DNA of 64,000 bases from positions 6,468,621 to 6,532,620 of the forward strand of contig NC_087389.1 in the NCBI RefSeq assembly GCF_963675165.1, written 5' to 3'. This DNA is from Halichondria panicea. Taxonomy: Eukaryota; Porifera; Demospongiae; Suberitida; Halichondriidae. The notes below the pieces were generated by a model. It had not been told where the DNA came from and made no database searches. It worked only from the letters and a program-made list of their open reading frames with translations. This document shows positions 1-13,714 of the stretch, piece by piece (within the stretch, counting starts at the first letter, position 1; the number at the start of each line of letters is the position of its first letter). A program made the translations under genes and the position numbers.

Positions 1-98
1 ATTGCATTTAGCTAGAAACTGTAGCAAGTTGGGCAACAAGAGGCTGCTTTGCATAACTATCTTTCTTTCTTTTTGCCTCCAGTTGACCGCAGCGGTTA

Positions 99-122
99 AC
101 ACGCCGAGAAATCTTCGGCGTG
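99..122. repeat. Short inverted repeat (hairpin)
   Basis: Perfect 8-9-bp GC-rich arms (CACGCCGA / TCGGCGTG type) separated by a 6-base loop. It could form a stem-loop. No associated gene is visible, and the sequence is not a histone 3'-end stem-loop. Confidence 0.5.
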
Positions 123-477
123 TCGACACAACTTGTACATAGGAAGTTCACTAGACCCATGTTATCGACCTAGCGTTCAAATAGAAAACATCCGGGGCTG
201 GCTGTGCGAGACTAGGATAAAATGGCAAAATTTACCGGAATTTATGTCTATTTTTCTGTACCTCTCTTTGGCTTATAATTTGTCTTGTATTGTAGTGAGT
301 ACTGTATATTGTGGAATGGGCACCCTTATTTGACTGAACAAAGCCTTATTTTGGCAGTAGCTGTGATGTTTAGTCTATGTATTTACAAATTGACATTCGT
401 ACATGTATATACTGGTCATACGTTATTATGTTACTACCGTCTTGTTTACTTACCCATGGGTGATATATACTATAGGG

Positions 478-746
478 TTGGAGAATGAATACCTGGACGA
501 CTGGGACACTGGGAAAAATCGGTTTCTAGCCGTAAGGAGCTTGAGTGCACTGGCTGCAACAAGATGCTGTAGTGATGCCACAAGGACTGAAGTTCACAGT
601 CAGGTATGTATAATATTATATACAATGTGTATTGTAAACCTAAAACTCCCCTCGTCCCTTTGCAGTCAAATCATTCATTGACATGGTAGGGGACCTGTTC
701 ATCCTCCCTGACGCAAGTGCCTTTCTGAGTGAGCGAATCGGCTAGA
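478..746 (+). CDS. Possible last two exons of an unrecognised gene
   Basis: Two stretches look weakly coding. The first, about 478-600, is open and reads NEYLDDWDTGKNRFLAVRSL and onward, ending near a good donor (CAG|gtatgt at 603). The second follows a TTTGCAG acceptor at about 665 and reads KSFIDMVGDLFILPDASAF, ending in a TAG at 744-746. The strongest donor does not keep the second frame open; a weaker GT at about 599 does. I do not recognise the protein. If real, it is the 3' end of a gene entering from the left edge. It could equally be chance open frame. Confidence 0.22.
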
Positions 747-1218
747 ACCCTCTCGAAGTGTTTAACTACATTTCTATTTGATGCACATAATTATTTTTTT
801 ACGTGTGATCAAACAACCATAATTATAATTATGAATCGAATCAACTATAATACTAAGAAGTATAACAGTGTGAATACACAATACGCTAAAGTGATCAAGC
901 TATTAATTAAATTGTTAATTTCCCTCGTAAATCATCCATTCATAGCTACAACTTTGTTGCTCAAAGTCAGTGCAGTTACATGATGCTGGCACTGCTAAAT
1001 ATCTTGAATCCTTCGTCTTCACAAACAGAGGCTTAGTGGCTTCTCTCGATCTCAGTAGAGTGTTTCTCTGATTAATATTAAAAGGGACAAATATTAAAAT
1101 GGACAAGCAAGCTATACAAATGTAGACTGGTATTTTGGACTTATACCTTCGATGCTCATCACTGCTCTTTAGCTCTAGCTCTTCTCAAGTCTCATGTGCT
1201 TAGCTGTCTGTCTGCTCT
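747..1218. other. AT-rich intergenic stretch, nothing recognised
   Basis: No splice-consistent open frame or clear repeat is seen here. The few short open frames have no coding character. Confidence 0.5.
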
Positions 1219-1276
1219 TAGCCTCGAGACCAGGCCGATTAAAATACGTATTTTAATCGGCCTGGTCTCGAGGCTA
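1219..1276. repeat. 58-bp perfect palindrome
   Basis: The sequence is identical to its own reverse complement over 58 bp with no spacer, centred at 1247/1248 (core TACGTA, outer part with CTCGAG). The flanking motif 'agcctcgagac' recurs elsewhere in the window (for example near 6,050, 6,500 and 51,530), so it is probably a foldback miniature element. Confidence 0.85.
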
Positions 1277-2600
1277 GTCTGCTCTGTAATCTGTGCCTAG
1301 ACTGGGACTATATCTACCACAATAGCACTATAGACCCATTGCAGTGACGTAATTAATAATGATGTCATTGGAATGTCAGCCATTTTGAGGTACAGACCTT
1401 TGCAGAGCAGAGGAGGCGCGAAGCACTTAATTAACCTTTGCTAATCAGGTCTCTAATTGTTTTTACACTGCAGTTTTACATGTGTAGCATAAATCAGACA
1501 TAAAGTCTTCTATCTCTGCATGCAATAGAGCGGTTGCATCGCGCGTCATCCACCCACACACAAAAGTTTTTGGAGGACAACCTCCAAAAACACAGGTGTA
1601 AACAATGTAAAAGTACACGAAGAACTCGACACCATTTGGCACAGTAGAACTATGATCCAGGATACAGAGTGCTCTAGTATTGTAACTGTAAGTTTACCTT
1701 AGCTTACAGAGAAGGCTGAGGTGAGAAACTTGCATGCATCATGATGTACAAACTATGGAAATCCATTGAAATTCACTAGCTTTTATTCTCACACATTTAT
1801 ATATATCTCAGTACAAAAATAAATTGTCAGGTTTTCCTTTGCTTGGTTCTTGACAGTGTACTAGCTGAACAAGCTGAGCTCTGTGTGAAGATGGTTACCA
1901 TAATTATGTTCAAGTCAAGAGGATGTAGGAGTGCCCGATCATGCCAGGCATCGATCATTGCTGGCTGGGAGGATTGTGTGGGACACAATCACCACAATAT
2001 TAAATTAATGTAAGTGCTCTTTGTGTACTATGCTGTAATTACAGTGCCAACTCTGACTGAATGCCATTATTTAAGTCCTCCAACGGTTGCTGTAATTAAA
2101 AGATGTGATGTCAGGCCCAAGGCAGTAGGTTTTTCTTTTATTATGTACATGCATTTGACTCGTACCGTAGAGCTGCTGTAAAATACAGAGACAAAAAATC
2201 AAACCGTATATACAGTATAGATCCACTGCATACTACTAAAAGATTGCACTCAACACTATAATATAACATTTTTGGGAAGTTTGTAAGCTGTAAACTACAC
2301 TTAACTGCACACTCAGTTTGAGGTGGTAAATTCAAAAAAATAAGTGTAACAGTTTCCTTTGATAGAGTGGTGCGGGGGCCATTGTTTACCTGTTACACTT
2401 AGCTATACATGTATCTCAAGTATTATTCTATCTCAAGTACTTTTTTGTCTAAGTATAATATACACAGTTGAGTTCAAGTAGATGTTCAAGTTAGTAGATG
2501 TGACCTTTGCTTGTTCATCATTCGTTCGTGGTTAATTCTAAAGTATTATTATGTCTGGCTAAATTATGTGTGTTGTGCAAGGCGCTGACTATGGTATTCA

Positions 2601-2651
2601 ATAGAGGAGATAGGGCATGCACATGCAATGTGCATGCCCTATCTCCTCTAT
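2601..2651. repeat. Near-perfect palindrome, 24-bp arms
   Basis: Arms of 24 bp (starting ATAGAGGAGATAGGGCATGC) surround a 3-base loop. It is a hairpin-type repeat with no coding content. Confidence 0.8.
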
Positions 2652-3540
2652 TTATAGCTTAGGTTTGCAGGGGTGGCAAAATAACAGCTGAAAATTTTTA
2701 CAAAAAAAAGGTCAACTGTTATTTCATATCCGTGATCTCGTATAATTATACAGTATATACCTCCTTTGAGTGCTCATGATTACATAATTTCTCCCACACA
2801 GAGAATGATGGAGACAAGAGTCAAGATAAAATTGACATTGATGTATTATTATCATGTGTCAGTACATGTATTAGTTATGTGCTCAGTGTACATACCTTTA
2901 CCGACATCGTCTCTGGTCTCTGAAACATTAAATTATGGGTTGAGCAATTAATGAATGTTGGTTGACTCAAGATTGACAAAAAAAAGAGTAAATAACAACA
3001 AAAAACACTGCATCTCTTATTAATTATTGAGCTTAGAAGATGACAGAAGCAAGCATCCAAATCTTTGTATATACCATATCATCGAGAGGAGCACACCCTG
3101 TTATGTGTTGTATGTGCATACATCAGAAGGTAATCAGAGTACAAAAGTACGCTATATGCTCCCCTGCCATTATGATCATTTAGATGTACTGTGTATGTAC
3201 TTCATATAAAGCTGCTGCTGACTAGATCTAAAAGGCAGCTAGCAGATTTTGCCAGATATAGACATTGATCTATTCATGCACTCCTGATCCATAATTTTAA
3301 TATGATAATTTATAAGCATGAGAGCTTACATTAAACTCATTTCCTCTGCAGCAGTTCAGGTAGGGGTCCTTTGATCGTCTATAGCTATTAATGTTGCTTA
3401 ATTCGCTTTCTCTGCTAAGAGAGCAAAGCTATAAACTGAGAGTTCTGTGCAGCCGTATGGCGCGCCGTGTGTTTCAATAACAATGTCTGCATATACATAA
3501 GAGTGTCCTGGTGTGAATATACCGACATAGCATGCACGTG

Positions 3541-5853
3541 CAATGATCGCCTTATGCAGTGATCATGTCTGCACATGCAACTATTAGTCTCTGCACATGC
3601 AGTGATCATGTCTGCACATGCAACCATTAGTCTCTGCACATGCAGTGATCATGTCTGCACATGCAACCATTAGTCTCTGCACATGCAGTGATCATGTCTG
3701 CACATGCAAAATGTGTTCCAGCCGAGTACTTCAATGGCAGATTCGTCTTCATCCATGTCCATATCATCTATTATATCCATCATTAATTTTTAATACATCT
3801 TTGATACACGTGCTTTAAATAGAGCTGCTGCATCAGGTCAAAGTATATGTTTCTCAATGGGACTCAGGTACACCTATACTGTACTGCATGTGCAGAGATT
3901 AATGGTTGCATGTGCAGACATGATCACTGCATGTGCAGAGACTAATGGTTGCATGTGCAGACATGATCACTGCATGTGCAGAGATTAATGGTTGCATGTG
4001 CAGACATGATCACTGCATGTGCAGAGACTAATGGTTGCATGTGCAGACATGATCACTGCATGTGCAGACATGATCACTGCATGTGCAGAGACTAATGGTT
4101 GCATGTGCAGACATGATCACTGCACACGCAGAGATTAATGGTTGCATGTGCAGACATGATCACTGCACGTGCAGAGATTAATGGTTGCATGTGCAGACAT
4201 GATCACTGCATGTGCAGAGATTAATGGTTGCATGTGCAGACATGATCGCTGCACACGCAGAGATTAATGGTTGCATGTGCAGACATGATCGCTGCACACG
4301 CAGAGATTAATGGTTGCATGTGCAGACATGATCGCTGCACACGCAGAGATTAATGGTTGCATGTGCAGACATGATCGCTGCACACGCAGAGATTAATGGT
4401 TGCATGTGCAGACATGATCACTGCACACGCAGAGATTAATGGTTGCATGTGCAGACATGATCACTGCATGTGCAGAGACTAATGGTTGCATGTGCAGACA
4501 TGATCACTGCACACGCAGAGATTAATGGTTGCATGTGCAGACATGATCACTGCATGTGCAGAGATTAATGGTTGCATGTGCAGACATGATCACTGCATGT
4601 GCAGAGATTAATGGTTGCATGTGCAGACATGATCGCTGCACACGCAGAGATTAATGGTTGCATGTGCAGACATGATCACTGCATGTGCAGAGATTAATGG
4701 TTGCATGTGCAGACATGATCACTGCATGCATGTGCAGAGACTAATGGTTGCATGTGCAGACATGATCACTGCATGTGCAGAGACTAATGGTTGCATGTGC
4801 AGACATGATCGCTGCACACGCAGAGATTAATGGTTGCATGTGCAGACATGATCACTGCATGTGCAGAGACTAATGGTTGCATGTGCAGACATGATCACTG
4901 CACACGCAGAGACTAATGGTTGCATGTGCAGACATGATCACTGCATGTGCAGAGACTAATGGTTGCATGTGCAGACATGATCGCTGCACACGCAGAGATT
5001 AATGGTTGCATGTGCAGACATGATCACTGCATGTGCAGAGACTAATGGTTGCATGTGCAGACATGATCACTGCACACGCAGAGACTAATGGTTGCATGTG
5101 CAGACATGATCACTGCATGTGCAGAGACTAATGGTTGCATGTGCAGACATGATCACTGCATGTGCAGAGACTAATGGTTGCATGTGCAGACATGATCACT
5201 GCATGTGCAGAGACTAATGGTTGCATGTGCAGACATGATCACTGCACACGCAGAGACTAATGGTTGCATGTGCAGACATGATCACTGCACGTGCAGAGAC
5301 TAATGGTTGCATGTGCAGACATGATCACTGCACGTGCAGAGACTAATGGTTGCATGTGCAGACATGATCACTGCACGTGCAGAGACTAATGGTTGCATGT
5401 GCAGACATGATCACTGCACGTGCAGAGACTAATGGTTGCATGTGCAGACATGATCACTGCACGTGCAGAGACTAATGGTTGCATGTGCAGACATGATCAC
5501 TGCACGTGCAGAGATTAATGGTTGCATGTGCAGACATAATCACTGCACACGCAGAGACTAATGGTTGCATGTGCAGACATGATCACTGCATGTGCAGAGA
5601 CTAATGGTTGCATGTGCAGACATCATCACTGCATGTGCAGAGATTAATGGTTGCATGTGCAGACATGATCACTGCATGTGCAGAGACTAATGGTTGCATG
5701 TGCAGACATAATCACTGCATGTGCAGAGATTAATGGTTGCATGTGCAGACATGATCACTGCACACGCAGAGACTAATGGTTGCATGTGCAGACATGATCA
5801 CTGCATGTGCAGAGACTAATAGTTGCATGTGCAGACATGATCACTGCATAGGG
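3541..5853. repeat. 43-bp minisatellite in two opposing blocks
   Basis: A 43-bp unit (TGCATGTGCAGACATGATCA, then a variant half ending TTAATGGT) is tandemly repeated from about 3890 to 5850, roughly 45 copies. The units carry recurring variants: CATGTGCAG versus CACACGCAG or CACGTGCAG, and GAGATT versus GAGACT. A few copies in the opposite orientation occupy about 3560-3715. The half-unit is itself internally repetitive. Open frames through it are repeat artefacts. Confidence 0.92.
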
Positions 5854-6046
5854 CGATCATTGCATGTGCATGCTATGTTGGTATATTCACACCAGGACAC
5901 TCCTATGTACATGTATATGCAGACATTGTTATTGAAACACACGGCGCGCCATACAGCCGCCATGTAAATTTTCGGGAGGTTGTCCTCCAAAAACTTTTTA
6001 TGACGTAATGCGATGACGTCGATGCAACCGCTCTATAGATGTAGTC

Positions 6047-6475
6047 TCGAGGCCAGACTCCTCCCGGGGAGAGAGTCTAGTCACTTTTCTTGGTTTTCAG
6101 ACAGTCAAAAGTGGGCGTGTCGGAAATGGGCGTGGTGACGATGCTAAAACTGGCTGGCTATTATCTCTACTCCTATACAGATTTAGTGAGATTTGAAAGA
6201 TTCTCTGTACTTGAAATAACATTTTTAGTTGATGTATACAGGAATTTAAGTTAGCCATTGCCTACTGGCATAGTTTTAAAAATGACAAAGGTCAAGTACT
6301 ATCAACCTCCTCTGTGAAGTGGAATCATGTGACAGTTTAATTGCATTCTTGCTAATCTGATTGGAGATGTCAAATTTTGACATCTGAACCAAGAAAAGTG
6401 ACTCTAAATGCCAGACCCTCTCCCTGGCACATGTCAGATCACGTGCAAGGGAGTGGTCTGGGGCCAGACTACTGT
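6047..6475. mobile_element. Foldback miniature element
   Basis: The two ends are imperfect inverted copies: GTCTCGAGGCCAGACTCCTC at 6053 versus a GGAGTGGTCTGGGGCCAGAC-type end at about 6450-6472. A second inverted pair lies inside (AGTCACTTTTCTTGGTTTTCA and AACCAAGAAAAGTGACT). No coding sequence is seen. Confidence 0.6.
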
Positions 6476-6695
6476 AGATGTAAGTTTACACGTACTTAGC
6501 CTCGAGACTGTCGTTGTCTGAACTTTGACCTCATTCCACGTGTGTTTGGTTGACGATTTTTACCAAACGCAATAAACAGCTAGCTATAATCATAGATAGT
6601 AACTTTACTATCTATGCTATAATTATGATCTGAACCAGGAACGTAACTATCCTCCACTCTTTTTATCTATACACGCAATGAGAGTATCTTGAAGA

Positions 6696-9600
6696 ATGGA
6701 AAAGAAAAAGAAAGGTATAATAATAATATTATGCTAGGAATAATTATTATTGTACACTTTTAGATCAAGTCAACTGTTTCTGCGTCCAGTACGTACGTAC
6801 GTACAGTACATATATGTTGACCTTTGACCCCCCACACACAGATGAGGAGGACTATGGTGACTATGTAACGAGGTGTATATGTGAGCTGGAGCATGACGAT
6901 GGCTACATGATAGCGTGTGATGAGTGCGGTGTGTGGCAGCATATAGAGTGCATGCAGGTTGACCCCAAGCACCTCCCTGACAACTACCTCTGTGAGCGAT
7001 GTGAGCCGAGGTGAGCAAGCCGTAACCATGGTTATACAGTGACCTTTTAACCTTTCAAACTGTATTCATTTTTCGACCTTGAAGACTATTAGGTGTTTAG
7101 TCAAAATTGGCAAATATTTTTTCTTCTAAATATGAACTTTGATGGTACCATCACTTCTAAGCTTTCAGAAAATTTGGCCGAAATTAGTTTATCGAACTTT
7201 GATGGTACTATCTCCTTTCAAGCTTTCGAAAAATCGTTAAAATTATAATTCAAGTTATGTCTATCACTGCACTATAACCCTAACCCCTCAGGAGTATTGA
7301 TCGGCGCAGGGCTCGACAGATACAGCTCAAGAAACGTGGTGCTCTCTCTGAGATGGAGAACTCAAGAAGGAGGCGTGACATTGAGGGACGATCCTCCTCC
7401 AGCTCTTTGTTGTCTCCAATACCACTCAGCAGCAGAAAAAAACGAAAGAAGGGAAAAGTATGTCCACCCACTGGGACTAAATACTGTCATCCAATGGATG
7501 GTAGCATCTTTGAACGCTCATAACTTCACTTAAAATGGTCCAATTTCAATGAATTAGTGATTTCTGAAAGCTTAAGAGGAGCTCTTTAAGCATGGGCTAG
7601 GTTACATGAAGGTTGGGGGAAATGTGCAAAATTGAGTCCGATCAAAATGTTAAGCATGTAAGCGCTTAGAAAATCATAAAACGATTGAGATTGGACAACA
7701 GAACTAATGTTATTAATAGCTGATGACATTGATTGTGCTTGTATGCACAGATCCCTGAGCCTGTCAAGATGGACTCATTGAAGCGCACACGTAAGGACAC
7801 GCCCTCCACTCCCGCTACCACCAAGAAGCCAAAGAAGCGTATCGGCAGTAAGCCTCAGCCACGGTCTCGTCTCAACAGCTCTACTGGTAGTATACAAAGC
7901 CTCCTCAATGCTGCTACACTGTTGGAGCAGGGTGATGGGAGAGAGGGAAAACCATCGGGACTCTGGAACACCAACTATAGGTGGGAGCTGGTACAACCAC
8001 TGTATAGCTGGTATATTTAAATGTTTGCAGTTTTAGCATGTATCGCGAACATTTATACCCACGGATTTTTAATATCACATGCATGCTGCAGGGCTGCTAT
8101 TCGGCGAAAATTATATCCTCGAATTTTATTAAACTGTGTACATTTGTTCCCAGAGTGTTCCAAGTGATGACTATTTTTAATCCACACACACATTTACCTC
8201 TTTATAGCCTATTATAGTAAACTTGAAGGCCTAAACTGTTTGTTGACCAGTGTGGGCACTTCCCTGCTAGTGTACCAATATTAAATATTAACTGCCAGTG
8301 TACTTGCAGCCCATGGAGTGATGAGTATGAGACCCTGGCTGAGAACACAGTGAGTGATAGTCTGGGGAGACTGCTGTCTAGTGGAGACCAACTCTCTCAG
8401 CTCAAGTCAGAGGCTGTTGTCTACAGCAGCGTACAGTATCAGGAAGGTATGCTCTCTGTCAGTGTGTGCTAGTAGCGTACAGTATATCGGGTTTTGAATG
8501 CGACGTTCTTTCGATTGCAAATTGCGAGTTTGTTCATAAATCGCAATCGAAAGACACACAATAGAAACGCAATCAATGCTTTGTGTGTGTGTGTGTGTGA
8601 GTGTGTGTGTGTGTGTGTGTGACGTGTGTGTGTAGTGTGTAGGAGTGTGGACGCTGAGTCAGCATTTTCCCTGGTGGAGGTGGCCAGACGGAGGAAAGGT
8701 GTCGTTGCTGACGTCAGCATTCCTGAGGACGAGTTGGTCACAGAGTACAAGGTACACAGTCAGTATATACAGGGATAGCTAAGTTACTTTCAGAGCCTGT
8801 AATTTGTGTTCATATTGTCCAATTTCAAAACTAATTGATGCATTCAATAGCTCTCAGAATTACCTTTCCAATGGTGTGCTTAGATACAAGTTCTGTGATT
8901 GTTCAAAATAAATAGCCTTCAAATTCTGGTGGTGATGTTCGTATTTGTTTGATTATCTGACAGGGGTTAGTGACACTCAAGGCAGATGTGCTGTCAGAGC
9001 TGTCAGTCAAGTCCTTGTGGAGGGAAAGTCCCTGTCCTTTTGTATACCAGTACGACAAGATGGCTGACCTTGAGGTGGTACTAGATGCTCGGGAGGGAGG
9101 CAGCATTGCTCGTTTTATACGCCGATCTTGTTCCCCTAACACAGAGGTAAGGTATCCCTCTCACTCTATTAGTCTCTCCCCCACACTCTAAAGGTATACC
9201 CTCACCCATTAGTCCCCCCACACACCGTAAACGTTCCTGTAATGCTCTCACTATGTTAGTCTCCCCTCCACACTCTAAAGGTTCGGCACTTCTTTGTTGA
9301 GGACAGCCTCCACTTTGGTGTGTACGCCCTCGGTGACCTTTCACCCCAGGAGGAGATCACGCTAGCCTTCGACTTCCAACACGACAAATGGTACACAAGT
9401 GCGAGTCTCCACACGTACACTCATCTGTTTTGTTCTTTATCTCCTCCAGTGATTACCCTATAGAGTGTGCATGTGGACAGGTCAAGAGCGCTTGTCTGAT
9501 CGCCACGACAACACCGTTAAAAGGAGTGGGCGTACCCAAGTCATGTGACATAGAGGAACCAAGGTTCGTTACGATAATATCATCATGTGATCAGTATATA

Positions 9601-12142
9601 ACTTGTTGCCGTGCTCTGATTGGTCAGTTCTGTACGTGTTCGGCAGCGTTCCTACTCCCACCTGTTGGACGAGGACAGTAACTCTAGTTGGACTAGTACG
9701 GCTTCTCAAAGTCGTAAGAGGCGCTCCACACGAGTCACGCCCCTTTCTCCCAAGGCCACACCCCTTTCCCCAAAGCTGAGCAGACCGGTAAGTGTGTGTG
9801 TGTTGTGTGCCGCCCCTCATGTGTGTGCAGGCGAGTCGTGAGGAGAGTAGTGACTCAGAGGGTGAGGGAGGAAAAAGACGAAAGGTCAGAGTTCAATAAA
9901 ATTATGTCTGTACATACAGTAGTAGCTTTGTTGAGCTAACTTTGGTAGATTATTCAATAACCACCGTGTAGCTGGTATATTTCATGGGTAGCAACTTTCA
10001 TGGAATGATTGTTCGATTTAATTTTCGCTGAATACAGCCTTTGCAACATGCTTGGATGCGATATTAAATTCGTGATACATGCTTAATCAGCGAAAACCGC
10101 TAACACATTTATACCCTCGAAAATATACAAGCTATACTATATATTAGGTGTGCTAGATCACATTACATGTGTATCATGTGACCTCTGCATCATGTGACCT
10201 CTGTATCATGTGACCTCTGCATCATGTGACCTCTGTATCATGTGACCTCTGCATCATGTGACCTCTGCATCATGTGACCTCTGTATTAGTCGCTGACTCG
10301 CGAGGAACGCAAAACAGAACAAGTTTGGAAAATGTTTGAGAAGATGGAGGCCAGCGCTCAACGTAAGAGACAGCACTTGGTGTCTGAGGGAAGTGCTGAC
10401 TCAGCGGAGCTTCTCACGTCTCCACTCCTCACACGTCACGCCCACACAGGACGTGATCGCCGCACACCCAGCACAGGGTCACGAAGGGCACACCTACTCA
10501 CCTCGTCAGGAAAACTGTAAATTCATTAACTTAAAATAATTATAAATAGTAAATAAGTTCCCTCAGACGCTTATCAAGTGTGTCGTCATCTGGTGATCCA
10601 TTGTCCCCGACCTTTGACCTCCCCGAGCTGTTCTCCCCACCCACTACCCCTGCACACACCGCCCACATGTTCACGCCCCCACTCCCCACACATTACACAC
10701 CCTCTGTGAACGTCACTCCATACCTTAATCCAAAGTATCTACTTCAAGATCTCGTACTGCCATGGAAAAAAGTGAGTATCATTTATAGCCCTCGTTAATT
10801 AATTAATTTGTCAAAATATCCATTGGATTCCTTGTTAAAAAGCGCTTCTATCTATATGCTGTAGAGCTGTAAGCTAAAAGTTAGCATTTTCCATGTAGAA
10901 GTCTAAGCATAATTTGGCATATTGGGGCAACTTTGGTCGGTTGTGACAATCCTCTGCTGCTTCTGAACATGTTTTATGTTATTGGCCCAACTCAACTAAT
11001 CATGCATCTATACGTGTGTGTACATGTAACTGTCTCCCATGGCAACCATCTGTAGGCATTCCTGCGTAAGTGGGAGTGTGAAAAGTTGGGGGAGGGGGAA
11101 TTCCCTGATCGTTACTCGTACTGGGCGGGATCTGACACGCCCACTCATTATGGTGACATAATGAGGGAGAGAGTGAGAGGATCTCTAAAACACGTGAGAA
11201 ATATAATAAAGTATTCGTATTCTCAATCTGAGACCCACCCCAATGTTAGCTCCACACACATAAAGACGTGATACCTGCTAGTGCATGGCTTATCTCCTAT
11301 GAGACCCCAATGTTAGCTCCACACACATAAAGACGTGATACCTGCTAGTGCATGGCTTATCTCCTATGAGACCCCAGTGTTAGCTCCACACACATAAAGA
11401 CGTGATACCTGCTAGTGCATGGCTTATCTCCTATGAGACCCCAGTGTTAGCTCCACACACATAAAGACGTGATACCTGCTAGTGCATGGCTTATCTCCTA
11501 TAGAGAATGCAGCCCAAAATATCATACATAGATTTAGATTGTACATCCTTAGTGCCCGACTTGTCCTGTTAGCTTCCACCCACTCATGTCCCCCCCCCCC
11601 CCCCCCAGCGATGGCTGATGCAGTACAGTGAAGGCCCTGACAAGGAGAACATGATGATACCATTACTCTCATGTGAGCACTGCTCTGCTCATACACTGAG
11701 GGTCTAGTTTGTGTTCAGAATATTGTTCCACAGAATTCAAGTTTATGGCTGAAAAAATCCTCGAATCCTTAATTAACAGAACATCTTTCAACAGCCATAA
11801 CTTTAGTACCGTTGATTTAATGTCAACGATTTTCTCCGGAAGAGACCTTTCAAATGATGTGTTTCAATCTAAAATTTTGTTGAGGCCATAATTTGTCATT
11901 TTCGTCCTTGGACGATGTGCTAAGTAAGATACAAGTTCTCTAGTTGAATTTCTAACAAAAGCAACGGCTATTTAGCGACCACCTCTACATGTACTGAGTT
12001 CATGTGTGGTGTTTGTTCATCTGTGTTCGTGTGTGTGTTTGTGTAGTACCAGGTAAGAAACAGTTTCTACGGCGATGGGAAGAGGAGACCGTTCCCATGG
12101 CAACCAGTATTGCGGACAACCTGGACACACAGCAAGACGACA

Positions 12143-12192
<50 letters not shown>

Positions 12193-13591
12193 TGATAGCT
12201 TTTTGTAATTATAATTTTTCAATATTAATTTTATTTTAAGCCCCTTGTCTATACAACTCGTCTATACAATATTATTTGCATTTGTGAATAATGAATATCC
12301 CCATGTGCAGGTATGGAGGGTGTGGCCAGTGGGCGTGGCTCTCCATTATTTGATGAGTTCTCTGATGGGGAGGAATTTGAATTACCAACAGGAGAACGAA
12401 GGAGACGAACCAGCCACACCAGGGTCAAAGGTTAGTACTAATTAACGCTAGAATAGTTAGGGTCAAAGGTCAGTAAAAGCCGTGCTGTACTGTATGTATG
12501 ATTTATGTTATATTTTGTGCAGACATGGAACTCAAGGAACGATCGATTTCCCCGCCCACACCCTCACACAGTCCTCACACTCCGCCCACTCACGAATCAC
12601 CACCCACACAGAGCCCACTAGAAGAAATGGAGGCAATAGACGACGAAGAGACAACCTCTCCACTACTTCCACAAGATCACGTTTCACTTTGCAGCGATAT
12701 TTCAGAAGATTCGATTTCTCAAACAGGCCCCAAAACGCCACAAGAAACCACACCCACTTCACCTATGTCACCTGTGGGACCGCTGACTCCGCCCACTTTA
12801 CAACAGTCGACCCCTGACCTTTTATCACCAGCCATTCAACATGTGAATATCAGCGATATATCTAGTGATATGGATGGTTCAATAGGTCAAAGTGCAGAGT
12901 TTGAGGTCACCAAGTCACGTCCACAGACCCCACCCCCTCACACAAGCACAGAGGCACAGCCTGAGAGACAGACGTCAGAGAGCTCTGATGTTGAGTGGGC
13001 GAGAGGGGAAGTGGAGGGGGCGAAGGAGACGTTGGCACACACTCCAATCAAAAGAAAGGTTTGTCTTGCGTTATTTTCTGATTTTGTTAGCTATCTTTGA
13101 GAGACGTAATTTGTGTTCAGATTGTCCAATTTCAAAACTGCTTGGCACTCAATAGCTCTCAGAATTACCGATTTACTACAACTTTTTGTCAATAATGTCT
13201 GCAGATCAACTTGTCTGAGTATCGCAATCGAATCAGAAAGCCGGCAGATAAGAAGTCGTCACTTGAGGCCACGCCCACACCACCCTCACACATCACACCC
13301 TCCACTCACTACCCAACACAACCTGTCGCCATGGTGACAGCGCTACCACATGGCGTCGCTATGGATACAGGGATGAATCTGTCACCAATTGCCATGACAA
13401 CTTGTGTACCAATGACAACTATGGCTCCCGGTATCGCCATGCCAACAGTGAGTGGTCTGCCACAGTTTGAGCCAGTGAGTCCTGATGATAGTGACCACAC
13501 CCCTCCACTAGGAACTATGGAAGGTTCGTTATATGGCCACTGTGTGTGTGGTGTGTGTGTGTGTGTGTGCGTGCGTGTGTGTGCGTGCGTG

Positions 13592-13623
<32 letters not shown>

Positions 13624-13626
13624 CCA

Positions 13627-13714
<88 letters not shown>

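Larger units (their letters stand above)
1525..6036. mobile_element. Candidate composite foldback element with inverted ends
   Basis: The left end (about 1525-1590: TAGAGCGGTTGCATCG, then a motif around GGAGGACAACCTCC) reappears in reverse complement at the right end (about 5970-6036). A second pair of inverted arms lies inside: 3449-3560 matches 5845-5963 in reverse complement, including a GGCGCGCC site. Between the inner arms is a large 43-bp minisatellite. No transposase frame is visible, so it would be non-autonomous. The part from 1590 to 3440 is AT-rich and could be older host sequence; whether outer and inner arms form one element is uncertain. Confidence 0.5.

Noticed and set aside
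3415-5967. Open frames within the 43-bp repeat
   Set aside because: Periodic Cys/His-rich translations follow the repeat unit; no start context, splice signals or coding bias.
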